Source of the DNA: Roseateles_B sp041905785
Lineage (GTDB): Bacteria; Pseudomonadota; Gammaproteobacteria; Burkholderiales; Burkholderiaceae_C
DNA: 64,000 nt
Assembly (NCBI GenBank): GCA_041905785.1
Contig: JAYRKJ010000002.1
Span: 267,918 to 331,917 of the forward strand
Direction: 5' to 3'
Positions 55,703 to 63,951 of the stretch are shown piece after piece; position 1 is the first letter of the stretch; every line of letters starts with the position of its first letter. The notes beneath the pieces are model-generated. The model was not told the origin of the DNA, made no database searches, and saw nothing but the letters and a program-made list of their open reading frames with translations. Both the position numbers and the translations under genes were made by a program.

Positions 55703-56353
55703 TCATGATGCGGGGGTGCTCAACCATTCGCGCAGGTCGTGCGCAAAGCCTTCGAGCTCGGCTTCGCAGGCGCCGATCAGCTTGCCGAAGACGTTGTAGG
55801 CCAGCACCGCAGGGATGGCGACGGCCAGGCCCGCGGCCGTCATCACCAAGGCCTCGCCGACCGGGCCGGCCACCTTGTCGATGGTCAGGTTGCCGGCGGC
55901 AGCGATGCTCTCCAGCGCGTGATAGATGCCCCAGACCGTGCCAAAGAGGCCCACGAAAGGCGCGGTGCTGCCCACCGAGGCCAGCAGCACCTGGCCGTAC
56001 TGCAGCTGCTGCACGATGCGGTGCAGGGCGTCGCGCAGGCGGCGTGTGAGCTGGGACTCCATGTGGCCTTGCGCCGCCAGGGTCTGATTGGCGGGCGCCT
56101 CGGTCGCTGCCTGCAGCAGCGGGGCGAGCACGCCTTCGCGGTCCAGTCGCGCCACGGTGGCCCGGCCCTCGTCCAGCGTGGCTGCGTTCCAGAAGGCGTC
56201 CATGCCCTGCGCCAGGTCGAGCCGCGCGCGGCGCAGCTGCCAGCCCTTCCAGAAGATCAGCACCCAGGCGCTGATGGACATGGTCAGCAGCAGCAGGGCC
56301 ACTGCGCGGCCCACGTTGTCACTCTGCGACCAGAACTGGAGGAAGCCGCCCAT
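55703..56353 (-). CDS. exbB: ExbB/TolQ/MotA proton-channel protein
   Basis: 216 aa. Three membrane segments: VALLLLTMSISAWVLIFW, ASVGSTAPFVGLFGTVWGIYHA and VGEALVMTAAGLAVAIPAVLAY. The last two have the conserved motifs of the family. The gap of 93 bp to exbD holds a GC-rich inverted motif similar to the dispersed palindromic repeats. Confidence 0.92.
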   Translation of the reverse strand: MGGFLQFWSQSDNVGRAVALLLLTMSISAWVLIFWKGWQLRRARLDLAQGMDAFWNAATLDEGRATVARLDREGVLAPLLQAATEAPANQTLAAQGHMESQLTRRLRDALHRIVQQLQYGQVLLASVGSTAPFVGLFGTVWGIYHALESIAAAGNLTIDKVAGPVGEALVMTAAGLAVAIPAVLAYNVFGKLIGACEAELEGFAHDLREWLSTPAS

Positions 56354-56358
56354 CGCGC

Positions 56359-57177
56359 TCAGGCACCCTTGTTGGCCGTCAGGCCCAGCACGTCGTCCAT
56401 GCCGAAGAGGCCGGGGCCGCTGCGGGCCAGGAAGCGCGCAGCGCGCAGGCTGCCCTGGGCATAGGTCGCGCGGCTGGAGGACTTGTGCGAGATTTCGATG
56501 CGCTCGCCCGTGCCTGCGAACAGCACCGTGTGGTCGCCGATGATGTCGCCGCCGCGCACGGTGGCGAAGCCGATGGTGGAGGGGTCGCGCTCGCCGGTCA
56601 CGCCTTCTCGGCCATAGACGGCGCAACTCTTGAGGTCGCGGCCCAGGGCGCCGGCCACGACCTCACCCATCTTCAGCGCCGTGCCGCTGGGGGCATCGAC
56701 CTTGTGACGGTGGTGGGCCTCGATGATCTCGATGTCATAGCCCTCGTTGAGGGCGCGGGCGGCCATGTCCAGCAGCTTGAGCACGACGTTGACGCCGACG
56801 CTCATATTGGGCGCCATCATGATGCCGATCTTCTGCGCGGCGGCGCCGATGCGCGCCTTCTGCTCGGGCTCGAAGCCGGTGGTGCCGATCACCATGGCGA
56901 CGCCCAGTTCCTCGCACAGGGCCAGATGGGCCAGGGTGCCCTCCGGGCGCGTGAAGTCGATGAGCACCTGGGCAGCCTGGAGACCTTGGCGGGGGTCGTC
57001 GGTCACCCGCACGCCGCTCTCGCGGCCCAGGAATCCACCGGCGTCTTGGCCCAGCAGGGGGCTGCCCGGGCGATCCAGGGCGCCGCTCAGCTGGCAGTCC
57101 GGTGCGTTCAGCACGGCTTCGATCAGCATGCGGCCCATGCGGCCGGAGGCTCCGGCAATGGCGATGCGCAGCGTCAT
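56359..57177 (-). CDS. dapB: 4-hydroxy-tetrahydrodipicolinate reductase
   Basis: 272 aa. NAD(P) fold AGASGRMGRMLIEAV; catalytic EAHHRHKVDAPSGTALKMGE; C-terminal RATYAQGSLRAARFLA. Second step of diaminopimelate/lysine biosynthesis in the cytoplasm. It overlaps bamE by 4 bp (ATGA) and precedes exbB by 5 bp. Confidence 0.97.
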   Translation of the reverse strand: MTLRIAIAGASGRMGRMLIEAVLNAPDCQLSGALDRPGSPLLGQDAGGFLGRESGVRVTDDPRQGLQAAQVLIDFTRPEGTLAHLALCEELGVAMVIGTTGFEPEQKARIGAAAQKIGIMMAPNMSVGVNVVLKLLDMAARALNEGYDIEIIEAHHRHKVDAPSGTALKMGEVVAGALGRDLKSCAVYGREGVTGERDPSTIGFATVRGGDIIGDHTVLFAGTGERIEISHKSSSRATYAQGSLRAARFLARSGPGLFGMDDVLGLTANKGA

Positions 57178-57755
57178 GACCTGGGTTCCAAGGGCGGGTA
57201 GCTGCGGACGGGGCCCATGGGCTCCACGGCGGCGGGGGCCGTCTTGGCGGGCGCAGGCAGCGCCTTGCGTTCCGCCTCGCTCAGGGCCAGCTTGGGCGCC
57301 TCACCCCGGGGCTTGAAGGTGTTGATGGAGGCCACGAACTCGCGTTCGGTGGGAATGTCGTTGGGGGCGTCGATGCTCTTGAGGACATCGCCGTCGAACC
57401 AGACCACCACATGGCGCCGCTGGGGTTCGGTGCCCTGGCGGCGGATGGTGAAGATGTAGTCCCAGCGTTCGGCATGGAAGACATCGGTCAGCATGGGCGA
57501 GCCCAGCAGATCCTGCACCTGGGCGCGCGGCATGCCCGGCTTGGCGCTGGCCAGCAGCTCCTTGGTCAGCACATTGCCCTGCACCACTTCGACGCGATAG
57601 GGGCGCACCAGACCCAGCACCTTGTCCCCCGTGGCAGAGGTCAATTCGCTCAGCTTGGGGCTGAGGCTGCAGCCACCCAGGGCCAGCAGCGCCAGCGTGA
57701 GGGCGCCGGTCAGCGGCCAGCCGCGGAGGCTGGCGTCAGGAGAAATGAGTCGCAT
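57174..57755 (-). CDS. bamE: Outer-membrane protein assembly factor BamE (OmlA)
   Basis: 193 aa lipoprotein; lipobox LALGGC near residue 29. SmpA/OmlA domain with VEVVQGNVLTKELLASAKPGMPRAQVQDLLGSPM, then FHAERWDYIFTIRRQG. It assists the BamA barrel-assembly machine. The C-terminal extension (about 140-193) is Ala/Pro-rich and longer than in E. coli. Divergent from fur, 103 bp away. Confidence 0.95.
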   Translation of the reverse strand: MRLISPDASLRGWPLTGALTLALLALGGCSLSPKLSELTSATGDKVLGLVRPYRVEVVQGNVLTKELLASAKPGMPRAQVQDLLGSPMLTDVFHAERWDYIFTIRRQGTEPQRRHVVVWFDGDVLKSIDAPNDIPTEREFVASINTFKPRGEAPKLALSEAERKALPAPAKTAPAAVEPMGPVRSYPPLEPRS

Positions 57756-57858
57756 GTCACTAGGGGCTTAGAAGTCGGCGGCCCAAGCTGGCTATGATCA
57801 GACCATTCTAGCGGCAGGCCCGAGGCCCGCTGATCGCACGCTGACAGCCAGCAAGACC

Positions 57859-58284
57859 ATGAATCGCACCGACGAAATCAAGAACAGCGGCCTGAAGGCG
57901 ACGCTGCCGCGCATCAAGATCCTGGAGATCTTCCAGAAGGCCTCGCAGCGGCACATGACCGCCGAGGACGTCTACAAGGCGTTGCTCGTCGAAGATGCCG
58001 ACATCGGTCTGGCCACCGTCTACCGGGTGCTGACCCAGTTTGAGCAGGCCGGCCTGCTCTCGCGCAATCATTTCGAATCCGGCAAGGCCGTGTTCGAGTT
58101 GAACGAGGGGCGTCACCATGACCACCTGGTGTGCCTGACCTGCGGCAAGGTCGAGGAGTTTTTCGATCCGGAGATCGAGGAGCGCCAGCACAAGATCGCG
58201 CTGGACCGTGGTTTCCAGCTGCAGGAGCACTCGCTGTCGCTGTACGCGAACTGCATCAAGAAGGACTGTTCCAACAGGCGGTGA
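57859..58284 (+). CDS. fur: Ferric uptake regulator
   Basis: 141 aa. wHTH with TLPRIKILEIFQKASQRHMTAEDVYKALL, metal and zinc region GRHHDHLVCLTCGKVEEFFD, then LYANCIKKDCSNRR (second Cys pair). Iron-dependent repressor. It is divergent from bamE; the intergenic TATGAT (57793-57798) is a plausible fur -10. Confidence 0.97.
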   Translation: MNRTDEIKNSGLKATLPRIKILEIFQKASQRHMTAEDVYKALLVEDADIGLATVYRVLTQFEQAGLLSRNHFESGKAVFELNEGRHHDHLVCLTCGKVEEFFDPEIEERQHKIALDRGFQLQEHSLSLYANCIKKDCSNRR

Positions 58285-58289
58285 TTGCC

Positions 58290-58360
58290 CACCCACTACC
58301 GGCTGCGCCGGCCCCCTCAAGGGGGCACACCCGTAGGCCCGGCGGAGCCGGATCCTCGGG
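58290..58360 (-). repeat. Dispersed intergenic palindromic repeat, copy 2
   Basis: Contains GCCCCCTCAAGGGGGC and GGCCCGGCGGAGCCGG, the inverted equivalent of the copy at 37803-37880. It follows the fur stop and lies before hprK. Confidence 0.7.
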
Positions 58361-58447
58361 TGTCGCGCGTTCGGGGACGCGTTGCTCCCCGTCATTTTCT
58401 GGGCTGTGGGCTTGTGGGGCGAGGGGTGAACTCGGCGTGGCAAGGCA

Positions 58448-59410
58448 TCAGGCGTCGTCCTGCAGGCCTTTTTCGATGGCGCGCTGGTGGCGCTCGACGA
58501 ACTCGCGGTAGGTGTCGATGCCCCGCAGTTGCAGGATGGTGTTGCGCACCGCGGCTTCCACCAGCACGGCCAGGTTGCGGCCGGCGTCGACCGCAATCAC
58601 CACCTTGCGCACCGGCATGCCCAGCACTTCTTCGTACAGCGGTTCGTAGGGCAGGCGCTCGAAGTCGCGCTCCATGGTTTCCTTGCGGACCAGGTGCACG
58701 ATGAGCTTGAGCCGCATCTTGCGCCGCACCGCCGTCTCGCCAAAGATGGCCTTGATGTCCAGCAGACCGATGCCGCGCACCTCCAGCAGGTTCATCAGCA
58801 GCTCGGGGCAGCGGCCTTCGATGGCGGTCTGAGAGATGCGGAAAAAATCCACCGCGTCGTCCGCCACCAGGCCATGGCCCCGCGAGATCAGCTCCAGGCC
58901 CAGCTCGCTCTTACCCAGGCCCGACTCACCCGTCAGCAGCACGCCCAGGCCGAGGATGTCCATGAAGACGCCATGTCGAGTTGTGCGGTTGGCGCACAGC
59001 TGGGCCAGGTAGGCGCGGACCACGTCGATGGCATGGCCGGCGGATTCGGCGGTGACGAAGAGGGGGATTTCCGCGCGGTCGCACATGGCCACCAGGCGGT
59101 CTGGTGGCGTCTGGTCGTCCGCCACGATGATCACCGGCGGCTCCAGGGTCACGATGCGGGCGATGCGGCGGTCCAGCACTTCGCCCGAGGCTTCGCTGAG
59201 ATAGGCGACTTCGCGGCGGCCGACCAGCTGCACGCGGTAGGGGTGGATGTAGTTCAGGTAGCCGACCAGGTCGGCGGCGGACTGCGCATCACGCACGGCG
59301 GCATCGTCGAAGCGGCGCTCTGGATGGGCGTGGCCGGCGATCCAAGCCCAGCGAAGGGTTTCGCGCAGCTCCTCGAAGAGACGGTCGGCGCTGATCGAGG
59401 TGGGCTTCAT
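58448..59410 (-). CDS. hprK: HPr kinase/phosphorylase
   Basis: 320 aa. The N-terminal domain is followed by the Walker A GESGLGKS (161-168), the catalytic His146 in TTRHGVF, and ISRGHGLVADDAVDFF. The C-terminal signature is RCPELLMNLLEVRGIGLLD. It phosphorylates Ser of HPr in the proteobacterial PTS-Ntr system. It follows ptsN by 13 bp. Confidence 0.97.
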   Translation of the reverse strand: MKPTSISADRLFEELRETLRWAWIAGHAHPERRFDDAAVRDAQSAADLVGYLNYIHPYRVQLVGRREVAYLSEASGEVLDRRIARIVTLEPPVIIVADDQTPPDRLVAMCDRAEIPLFVTAESAGHAIDVVRAYLAQLCANRTTRHGVFMDILGLGVLLTGESGLGKSELGLELISRGHGLVADDAVDFFRISQTAIEGRCPELLMNLLEVRGIGLLDIKAIFGETAVRRKMRLKLIVHLVRKETMERDFERLPYEPLYEEVLGMPVRKVVIAVDAGRNLAVLVEAAVRNTILQLRGIDTYREFVERHQRAIEKGLQDDA

Positions 59411-59423
59411 CCGGTGATCAGCC

Positions 59424-59903
59424 TCAGGCGACCGATTTCAGCGGTTCCCAGTCGGCGATCAGCTTGTGCAGCGTCGCGGCCTCGGCCTCGGTCTTGAGGC
59501 GCTCGCGCAGTTCGCGGTCCGAGAGCATCTCGGCGATCTCGGACAGGATTTCCAGATGGCGCTGGGTGGCGGCCTCGGGGACCAGCAGGAAGATCAGCAG
59601 GGAGACAGGTTCGTCGTCCGGGGCGTCGAAGCCGATGGGCTGCTGCACGCGCAGCACGGCCGCCAGCGGATTCTTCAGCCCCTTGATGCGGCCGTGAGGG
59701 ATGGCGACGCCATGACCCAGGCCGGTCGAGCCCAGGCGCTCTCGGGCGAAAAGATTGTCGGTGACCAGGGCTCGCGCGATGGAATGGTTGTTCTCGAACA
59801 GCAGGCCGGCTTGTTCAAAAACGCGCTTTTTGCTGGAGGCGTCCACATTCACCAGCACATTGCTGGCAGGCAGGATGGCGGCGAGACGGTTCATCGAGGT
59901 CAC
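59424..59903 (-). CDS. ptsN: PTS IIA-like nitrogen-regulatory protein PtsN
   Basis: 159 aa (or 156 from ATG 59894). Phospho-acceptor His70 in GLGHGVAIPHGRIKGLKNPL; the fold is EIIA(Ntr). It responds to PEP through NPr and controls potassium uptake and rpoN-linked nitrogen control. hprK follows; hpf lies 224 bp upstream. Confidence 0.95.
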   Translation of the reverse strand: MTSMNRLAAILPASNVLVNVDASSKKRVFEQAGLLFENNHSIARALVTDNLFARERLGSTGLGHGVAIPHGRIKGLKNPLAAVLRVQQPIGFDAPDDEPVSLLIFLLVPEAATQRHLEILSEIAEMLSDRELRERLKTEAEAATLHKLIADWEPLKSVA

Positions 59904-60082
59904 AGCGCCGATTACGGCTGGGTAGGCCTTGGGCGGGACGCTTGGTCACTAGGGTTGGAGAGCCGATTATAGAAAGCTCCTTGTCGCGGGATGGCATACG
60001 GCACGGAAGTGACCTGCAAATGGGGGCGATAGCGTGACATTGAGGCGGTCCGGCAACATGGAGCGGCCCGAGGGCGGGCAGC

Positions 60083-60106
60083 AAAAAGGCGCCCGATGGG
60101 CGCCTT
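60083..60106 (-). terminator. Terminator of hpf
   Basis: Perfect 9-bp stem AAGGCGCCC/GGGCGCCTT with a 3-base loop; on the minus strand it ends in five Ts. Lies 22 bp after the hpf stop. Confidence 0.88.
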
Positions 60107-60127
60107 GCGAACATGAGGACAAAAGGA

Positions 60128-60469
60128 TCAGGCCGCTGGCATGTCCATGCGCTTGGCGGATTGGTGATGATGATCCTGGAGCTTGTCCTTGTGACGGCAG
60201 ACCTGACGGTCCAGCTTGTCCATCAATTGGTCGATGGCGGCATAAAGGTCTTCGTGAGCTTGTTCGACAAAGATGTCGCGTCCCTTGACGTGGACCGTCA
60301 CTTCGGCCCTTTGCCTGCGCTCCTTCTCCTTCTGCTTCTCCACCGTGAGCAGGACGTTGATGTCAACGACCTGATCAAAGTGGCGGGTCACCCGGTCCAG
60401 CTTTGTCAGCACGTATTCGCGCAGCGCTGGGGTTACTTCAAGATGGTGGCCGCTGATAGTCAGGTTCAT
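60128..60469 (-). CDS. hpf: Ribosome hibernation-promoting factor, short form
   Basis: 113 aa from ATG 60469, whose RBS AAGGAGG is 4 bp away. Fold typical of HPF: MNLTISGHHLEVTPALREYVLTKLDRVTRHF and GRDIFVEQAHEDLYAAIDQLMDKLDRQVCRHKDKL. It silences ribosomes in stationary phase. In many relatives it lies next to rpoN; here it sits apart with ptsN and hprK. Confidence 0.95.
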   Translation of the reverse strand: MNLTISGHHLEVTPALREYVLTKLDRVTRHFDQVVDINVLLTVEKQKEKERRQRAEVTVHVKGRDIFVEQAHEDLYAAIDQLMDKLDRQVCRHKDKLQDHHHQSAKRMDMPAA

Positions 60470-61109
60470 AAAGCCTCCTTTCACAGGGCTTGGTCGCGAG
60501 AAATCATTGATGCTCGAGAACTTTGTGGCGGCCGCAGGTGCGGGGCGCCATTCTTTTTTCAGGGGGACAGAGGTCTTGAGGGGGGGAGGTTGAGGCGTCT
60601 ATTGAGGCGGTCTTGAGGCAGTCAGTAGCGGAGTGGAGAAGTCGTTCTTGCTGCGGTTCAGTGTGCTCCGGAAGCATGACTGTGACAAGCGTTTTAAAGC
60701 GCCCCGTGCTGCCATCGTCCGGCTCGGTTTTGCGCCAGCGCAAAGCCGTGATGGAATGCGCGATTGCACAGCGCGCCGGCCCTTGGGTGGCTGAACAGGG
60801 CGTGGGTATCACCAGGCGCAGCGCCATAGAAATGCTTGATGTGCCCGAAGGCGCGGCGCGATAATGCACCGGTCCCCACCACTGGAGCTTCTCTTGGACA
60901 GCGATCATCCTCGATGACCGTCCACTCCAGAGTCCTGGCGCCCGCCCCCGCCTGAGCATGGCCTGGCGGTGTCGCCAGTGTCCGGAGTGAGACGGGTCGC
61001 ATTTCACCCCCCTGCCCCGGACTCGGCCTGCTTCGCGCGGCTCGTCCATCGCCCACAGCCTGTTCCCGCCGCGCGTGCCTGCCGGCTGGACGCATCCGCT
61101 GGAGCCCTC
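60470..61109. other. Intergenic region between hpf and corA
   Basis: 640 bp without a convincing gene. The left part carries purine-rich AGGGGG-type tracts (60560-60600). A candidate promoter (60836-60865) lies 245 bp before corA. After it the sequence can form a hairpin (TGGAC..GTCCA with inner TCATC..GATGA, about 60894-60925), suggesting a structured corA leader. Short frames on both strands lack support. Confidence 0.5.
60836..60865 (+). promoter_or_regulatory. Candidate sigma-70 promoter of corA
   Basis: TTGATG (60836-60841), 18-bp spacer and GATAAT (60860-60865). It implies a 5' leader of about 240 nt. Confidence 0.4.
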
Positions 61110-62084
61110 ATGCTCAATGTCTTCACGCTGGACAACGGTCGCCTCAAGGGTGGGCTGTTCCAGGACGAAACCGAATCCGCTGCCGACCTGGCCATGGCCC
61201 GCCCCGTCTGGGTGGACCTGGAGAATCCCACGCCCGAAGAGAAGGGTTGGATACGCGAGCGCTTTGACCTGATCATTCCCGAGGACATCGTCGACGACGA
61301 CCTGGAGGAGTCGGCGCGCTTCTATGAGGAAGACAACGGCGAACTGCACATCCGCTCCGACTTCCTTATCGAAGACGATGAATCGGCCCGCAACGTGCGC
61401 GTGGCCTTCATCTTGCATCAGAACGTGCTGTTCTCGGTGCACAACGAGGACCTGCCGGTCTTTCGCCTGCTGCGCCTGCGGGCACGCCGCATCCCCGCCC
61501 TGATTGAGGATGCCAAGGACGTGCTGCTCAAGCTCTATGACGCCGACGCCGAGTACTCGGCCGACGTGCTGGAGGGCATCTACGACAAGCTGGAGCGCAT
61601 CAGCGCCCGGGTGCTCAAAAGTGACGTCAACGATGCCGAGGCCGGCGAGGTGCTGTCAGCCATCGCCCGCGAGGAAGACTTGAATGGCCGCATCCGCCGC
61701 AACGTGATGGACACGCGCCGCGCCGTCAGCTTCATGATGCGCAGCCGCATGCTCAACGCGGAGCAGTTCGAGGAGTCACGGCAGATCCTGCGGGACATCG
61801 ACTCCCTGGACTCCCACACGGCCTTTCTGTTCGACAAGATCAACTTCCTGATGGATGCCACCGTTGGCTTCATCAACATCAACCAGAACAAGATCATCAA
61901 GATCTTCTCGGTGGCCAGCGTTGCCCTGCTGCCGCCGACACTGATTGCCAGCATCTACGGCATGAATTTCAAGCACATGCCCGAACTGGAGGCGCAATGG
62001 GGCTACCCCTTCGCGATCCTGCTGATGGTGGCTTCGGTTGCGGCGCCCTTCATCTACTTCCGTCGCAAGGGCTGGCTGCGCTGA
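61110..62084 (+). CDS. corA: Magnesium/cobalt transport protein CorA
   Basis: 324 aa from ATG 61110, with GGAG six bp upstream. The N-terminal cytoplasmic alpha/beta domain (to about 250) is followed by two membrane helices and the signature YGMNFKHMPELE. It imports Mg2+. The candidate promoter is far upstream. Confidence 0.96.
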   Translation: MLNVFTLDNGRLKGGLFQDETESAADLAMARPVWVDLENPTPEEKGWIRERFDLIIPEDIVDDDLEESARFYEEDNGELHIRSDFLIEDDESARNVRVAFILHQNVLFSVHNEDLPVFRLLRLRARRIPALIEDAKDVLLKLYDADAEYSADVLEGIYDKLERISARVLKSDVNDAEAGEVLSAIAREEDLNGRIRRNVMDTRRAVSFMMRSRMLNAEQFEESRQILRDIDSLDSHTAFLFDKINFLMDATVGFININQNKIIKIFSVASVALLPPTLIASIYGMNFKHMPELEAQWGYPFAILLMVASVAAPFIYFRRKGWLR

Positions 62085-62277
62085 GCCCTGGGGTGCCTTC
62101 GCGCCCTGCCGCAGCGCGACCCAATCCCATCACGCCGCCTTGCCGGCGACTGTGCCTACCTGGCACAGAGGTTCGCAATTGATGATGCAAGCAATCGCAA
62201 TGCGCGAAGCGGGTGCTTGACGCCAGAGCCGTTTTGCGCTCGCAAATCTGTAGCTTTACGCCAGGAACGCGGCCATG

Positions 62278-62306
62278 AAAAAGGGCTCCCGCAGCAGCGG
62301 GAGCCC
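62278..62306 (-). terminator. Terminator of the candidate sRNA
   Basis: Perfect 10-bp stem GGGCTCCCGC/GCGGGAGCCC with a 4-base loop; on the minus strand it runs into TTTTTC. On the plus strand no T-run follows, so transcription is leftward. Confidence 0.85.
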
Positions 62307-62423
62307 TGGACATAAAAGAAGCCGCAAGATGCCCCGGGACCAACGAGGGAGGGAGGGAGGAGGAGGAGAAGAGTCCCGGGATTTCAGCCCCAACACTGGG
62401 GAGATCTTGCGACTGAAAGCTTG
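62278..62423 (-). ncRNA. Candidate small RNA with CCUCC-rich loop
   Basis: About 146 nt, read leftward from near 62423 (placed by TACACA, 62457-62452, 17-bp spacer, TAAAGT, 62434-62429) to the T-run at 62278. The helix CGCAAGAT (62411-62404)/ATCTTGCG (62330-62323) encloses an inner hairpin CCCC/GGGG (62401-62388) and a second helix CCCGGGAC (62380-62373)/GTCCCGGG (62340-62333). That helix closes a 32-nt loop (62372-62341) made of C/U with several CCUCC words. An alternative helix TTTCAG/CTGAAA (62418-62413/62387-62382) conflicts with the first. No coding frame matches. I know no family it fits exactly; C-rich-loop sRNAs of alphaproteobacteria are the nearest analogue. Confidence 0.6.
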
Positions 62424-62428
62424 TAGCT

Positions 62429-62457
62429 ACTTTACTCGTTTGTGCTTGGGCTGTGTA
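62429..62457 (-). promoter_or_regulatory. Candidate promoter of the sRNA
   Basis: -35 TACACA (62457-62452), 17-bp spacer, -10 TAAAGT (62434-62429), reading leftward. Each box has four of six consensus bases. Confidence 0.4.
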
Positions 62458-62945
62458 CGCGCACTGGGCGAACTTTTCAAACCTTTGCGCAAATCCGCAA
62501 ATGATTTGACAGCCGGTACGAAATTGTTAGGCTTTGAAAGCGGAAGTTTTGCTACTTCTGTCCCTTGAGCCAGGTACAAGATCGACGTTCTGGCGGTCAA
62601 TGTGGGCCTTGGGGCTTACACCAGGCTTCGAAAGGGCGGCTTCCGGCATCAGATGCGTAACCTGGATGTCCCGAATTCCCGTCTCATGCAGAAATGAGAC
62701 GCTGGCATGTAACCCGACCGCGCTGCCAGGGCATTCCGTAGATCGGTCACACGCAGGGTGGGGAGGTGGGGTCCTGTCACACAGCTGCAAGCCTGTTCTG
62801 GTGAACTTGCCATGCGCGCCTGCCATGACAAATGACGGCCTTGGCGGAGGCCTGCGGCGCTAAAGCACACTTGCTTGCGGGGGCGCGAAGGGGCAGGGCG
62901 TGCCGCCCCGTTTAGAATGCCGCCCCTAAACCCATAGGACGGACC

Positions 62946-63815
62946 ATGCTCTACCCCGAACTCTTCAAGCAACTGGAAGCCGTGCGCTGGAACATGGACA
63001 CCGACATCCCCTGGGACAAGTTCGATGCCAGCCTGCTCACCGAGGACCAGGCCCAGACCATCAAGATGAACGCGATCACCGAGTGGGCGGCATTGCCGGC
63101 CACCGAGATGTTCCTGCGCGACAACCGCGATGACAGCGACTTCTCTGCCTTCATGAGCGTCTGGTTCTTCGAAGAGCAGAAGCATTCGCTGGTGCTGATG
63201 GAGTACCTGCGTCGTTTCCGCCCGGACCTGGTGCCCAGCGAGCAGGAGCTGCACGAGATCCGCTTCGATTTCGATCCCGCCCCCGCGCTCGAGACCCTGA
63301 TGCTGCACTTCTGCGGCGAGATCCGCCTGAATCACTGGTACCGCCGTGCCGCCGAGTGGCACACCGAGCCGGTGATCAAGGCCATCTACGAGACCCTGGC
63401 GCGCGACGAAGCCCGTCATGGCGGCGCCTACCTGCGCTACATGAAGCGCGCCATGCAGAAGTTCGGCGACGAGGCCCGTGCGGCGTTCGCCAAGGTGGGC
63501 GTGCTGATGGCCAGCGCCCGCCGCACGGCCCAGGCGCTGCATCCCACCAATCTGCACGTCAACGCCAAGCTCTTCCCGCGCGACACCATCCAGAGCCGCC
63601 TGCCGGACCCGGAATGGCTGGAGAAGTGGCTGGACAAGCAGATCCAGTTCGACGCCGTCTGGGAAACCAAGGTGGTCGAACGCATCCTGCACAACATGAG
63701 CCTGCTGATGGAGCGCAGCTTCGCCAGCGTCCAGGAGCTGAACCGCTTCCGCAAGGAAATGGCCGGCAAGCTGGCCGCGGCCGCCGGCGGCGCAGAGCCC
63801 AGCCCGGCGGCCTGA
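62946..63815 (+). CDS. Ferritin-like di-iron protein (possibly acyl-ACP-desaturase-like)
   Basis: 289 aa. Four-helix bundle with the di-iron ligand set Glu46 (ITEW), Glu77/His80 (EEQKH), Glu125 (CGEIR) and Glu155/His158 (DEARH), the order of the ferritin-like/acyl-ACP-desaturase superfamily. No membrane segment or signal. The substrate is unknown: oxidation or desaturation of a fatty acyl chain is possible, as is peroxide handling. It is preceded by the long gap and terminated by an intrinsic terminator at 63920. Confidence 0.85.
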   Translation: MLYPELFKQLEAVRWNMDTDIPWDKFDASLLTEDQAQTIKMNAITEWAALPATEMFLRDNRDDSDFSAFMSVWFFEEQKHSLVLMEYLRRFRPDLVPSEQELHEIRFDFDPAPALETLMLHFCGEIRLNHWYRRAAEWHTEPVIKAIYETLARDEARHGGAYLRYMKRAMQKFGDEARAAFAKVGVLMASARRTAQALHPTNLHVNAKLFPRDTIQSRLPDPEWLEKWLDKQIQFDAVWETKVVERILHNMSLLMERSFASVQELNRFRKEMAGKLAAAAGGAEPSPAA

Positions 63816-63919
63816 TTGCCGCCGCTTCGGCCAAGCAAAAAGCGCCAAGCCACAAAGACAAAGCCCGCCAATCGGCGCAATGCCAGTCAGTTAAGCCCAA
63901 AGGCCAGCTGATCAGGTAG

Positions 63920-63951
63920 AAGGGGAATGTGTACAACACGTTCCCCTTTTT
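63920..63951 (+). terminator. Terminator after the ferritin-like gene
   Basis: Stem GGGGAATGTG/CACGTTCCCC (one wobble), loop TACAA, then a five-T run. Lies 105 bp after the stop. Confidence 0.8.

Larger units (their letters stand above)
62085..62945. other. Long intergenic region between corA and the ferritin-like gene
   Basis: 861 bp, mostly non-coding, lower in GC than its flanks. It holds the leftward candidate sRNA (62278-62423) with its terminator and promoter. A hairpin GTCTCAT/ATGAGAC lies at 62681-62700, and TAGAAT (62913-62918), a possible -10, lies 28 bp before the ferritin-like ATG. Two open frames (62527-62826 minus, 62534-62863 plus) show no family or codon bias. Confidence 0.6.

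Noticed and set aside
60504..61100. Leftward frames opposite the corA leader
   Set aside because: Low-quality frames, no family, and they overlap the candidate corA promoter.
62527..62863. Two short open frames between the sRNA and the ferritin-like gene
   Set aside because: They lack codon bias, a ribosome site and recognisable domains.
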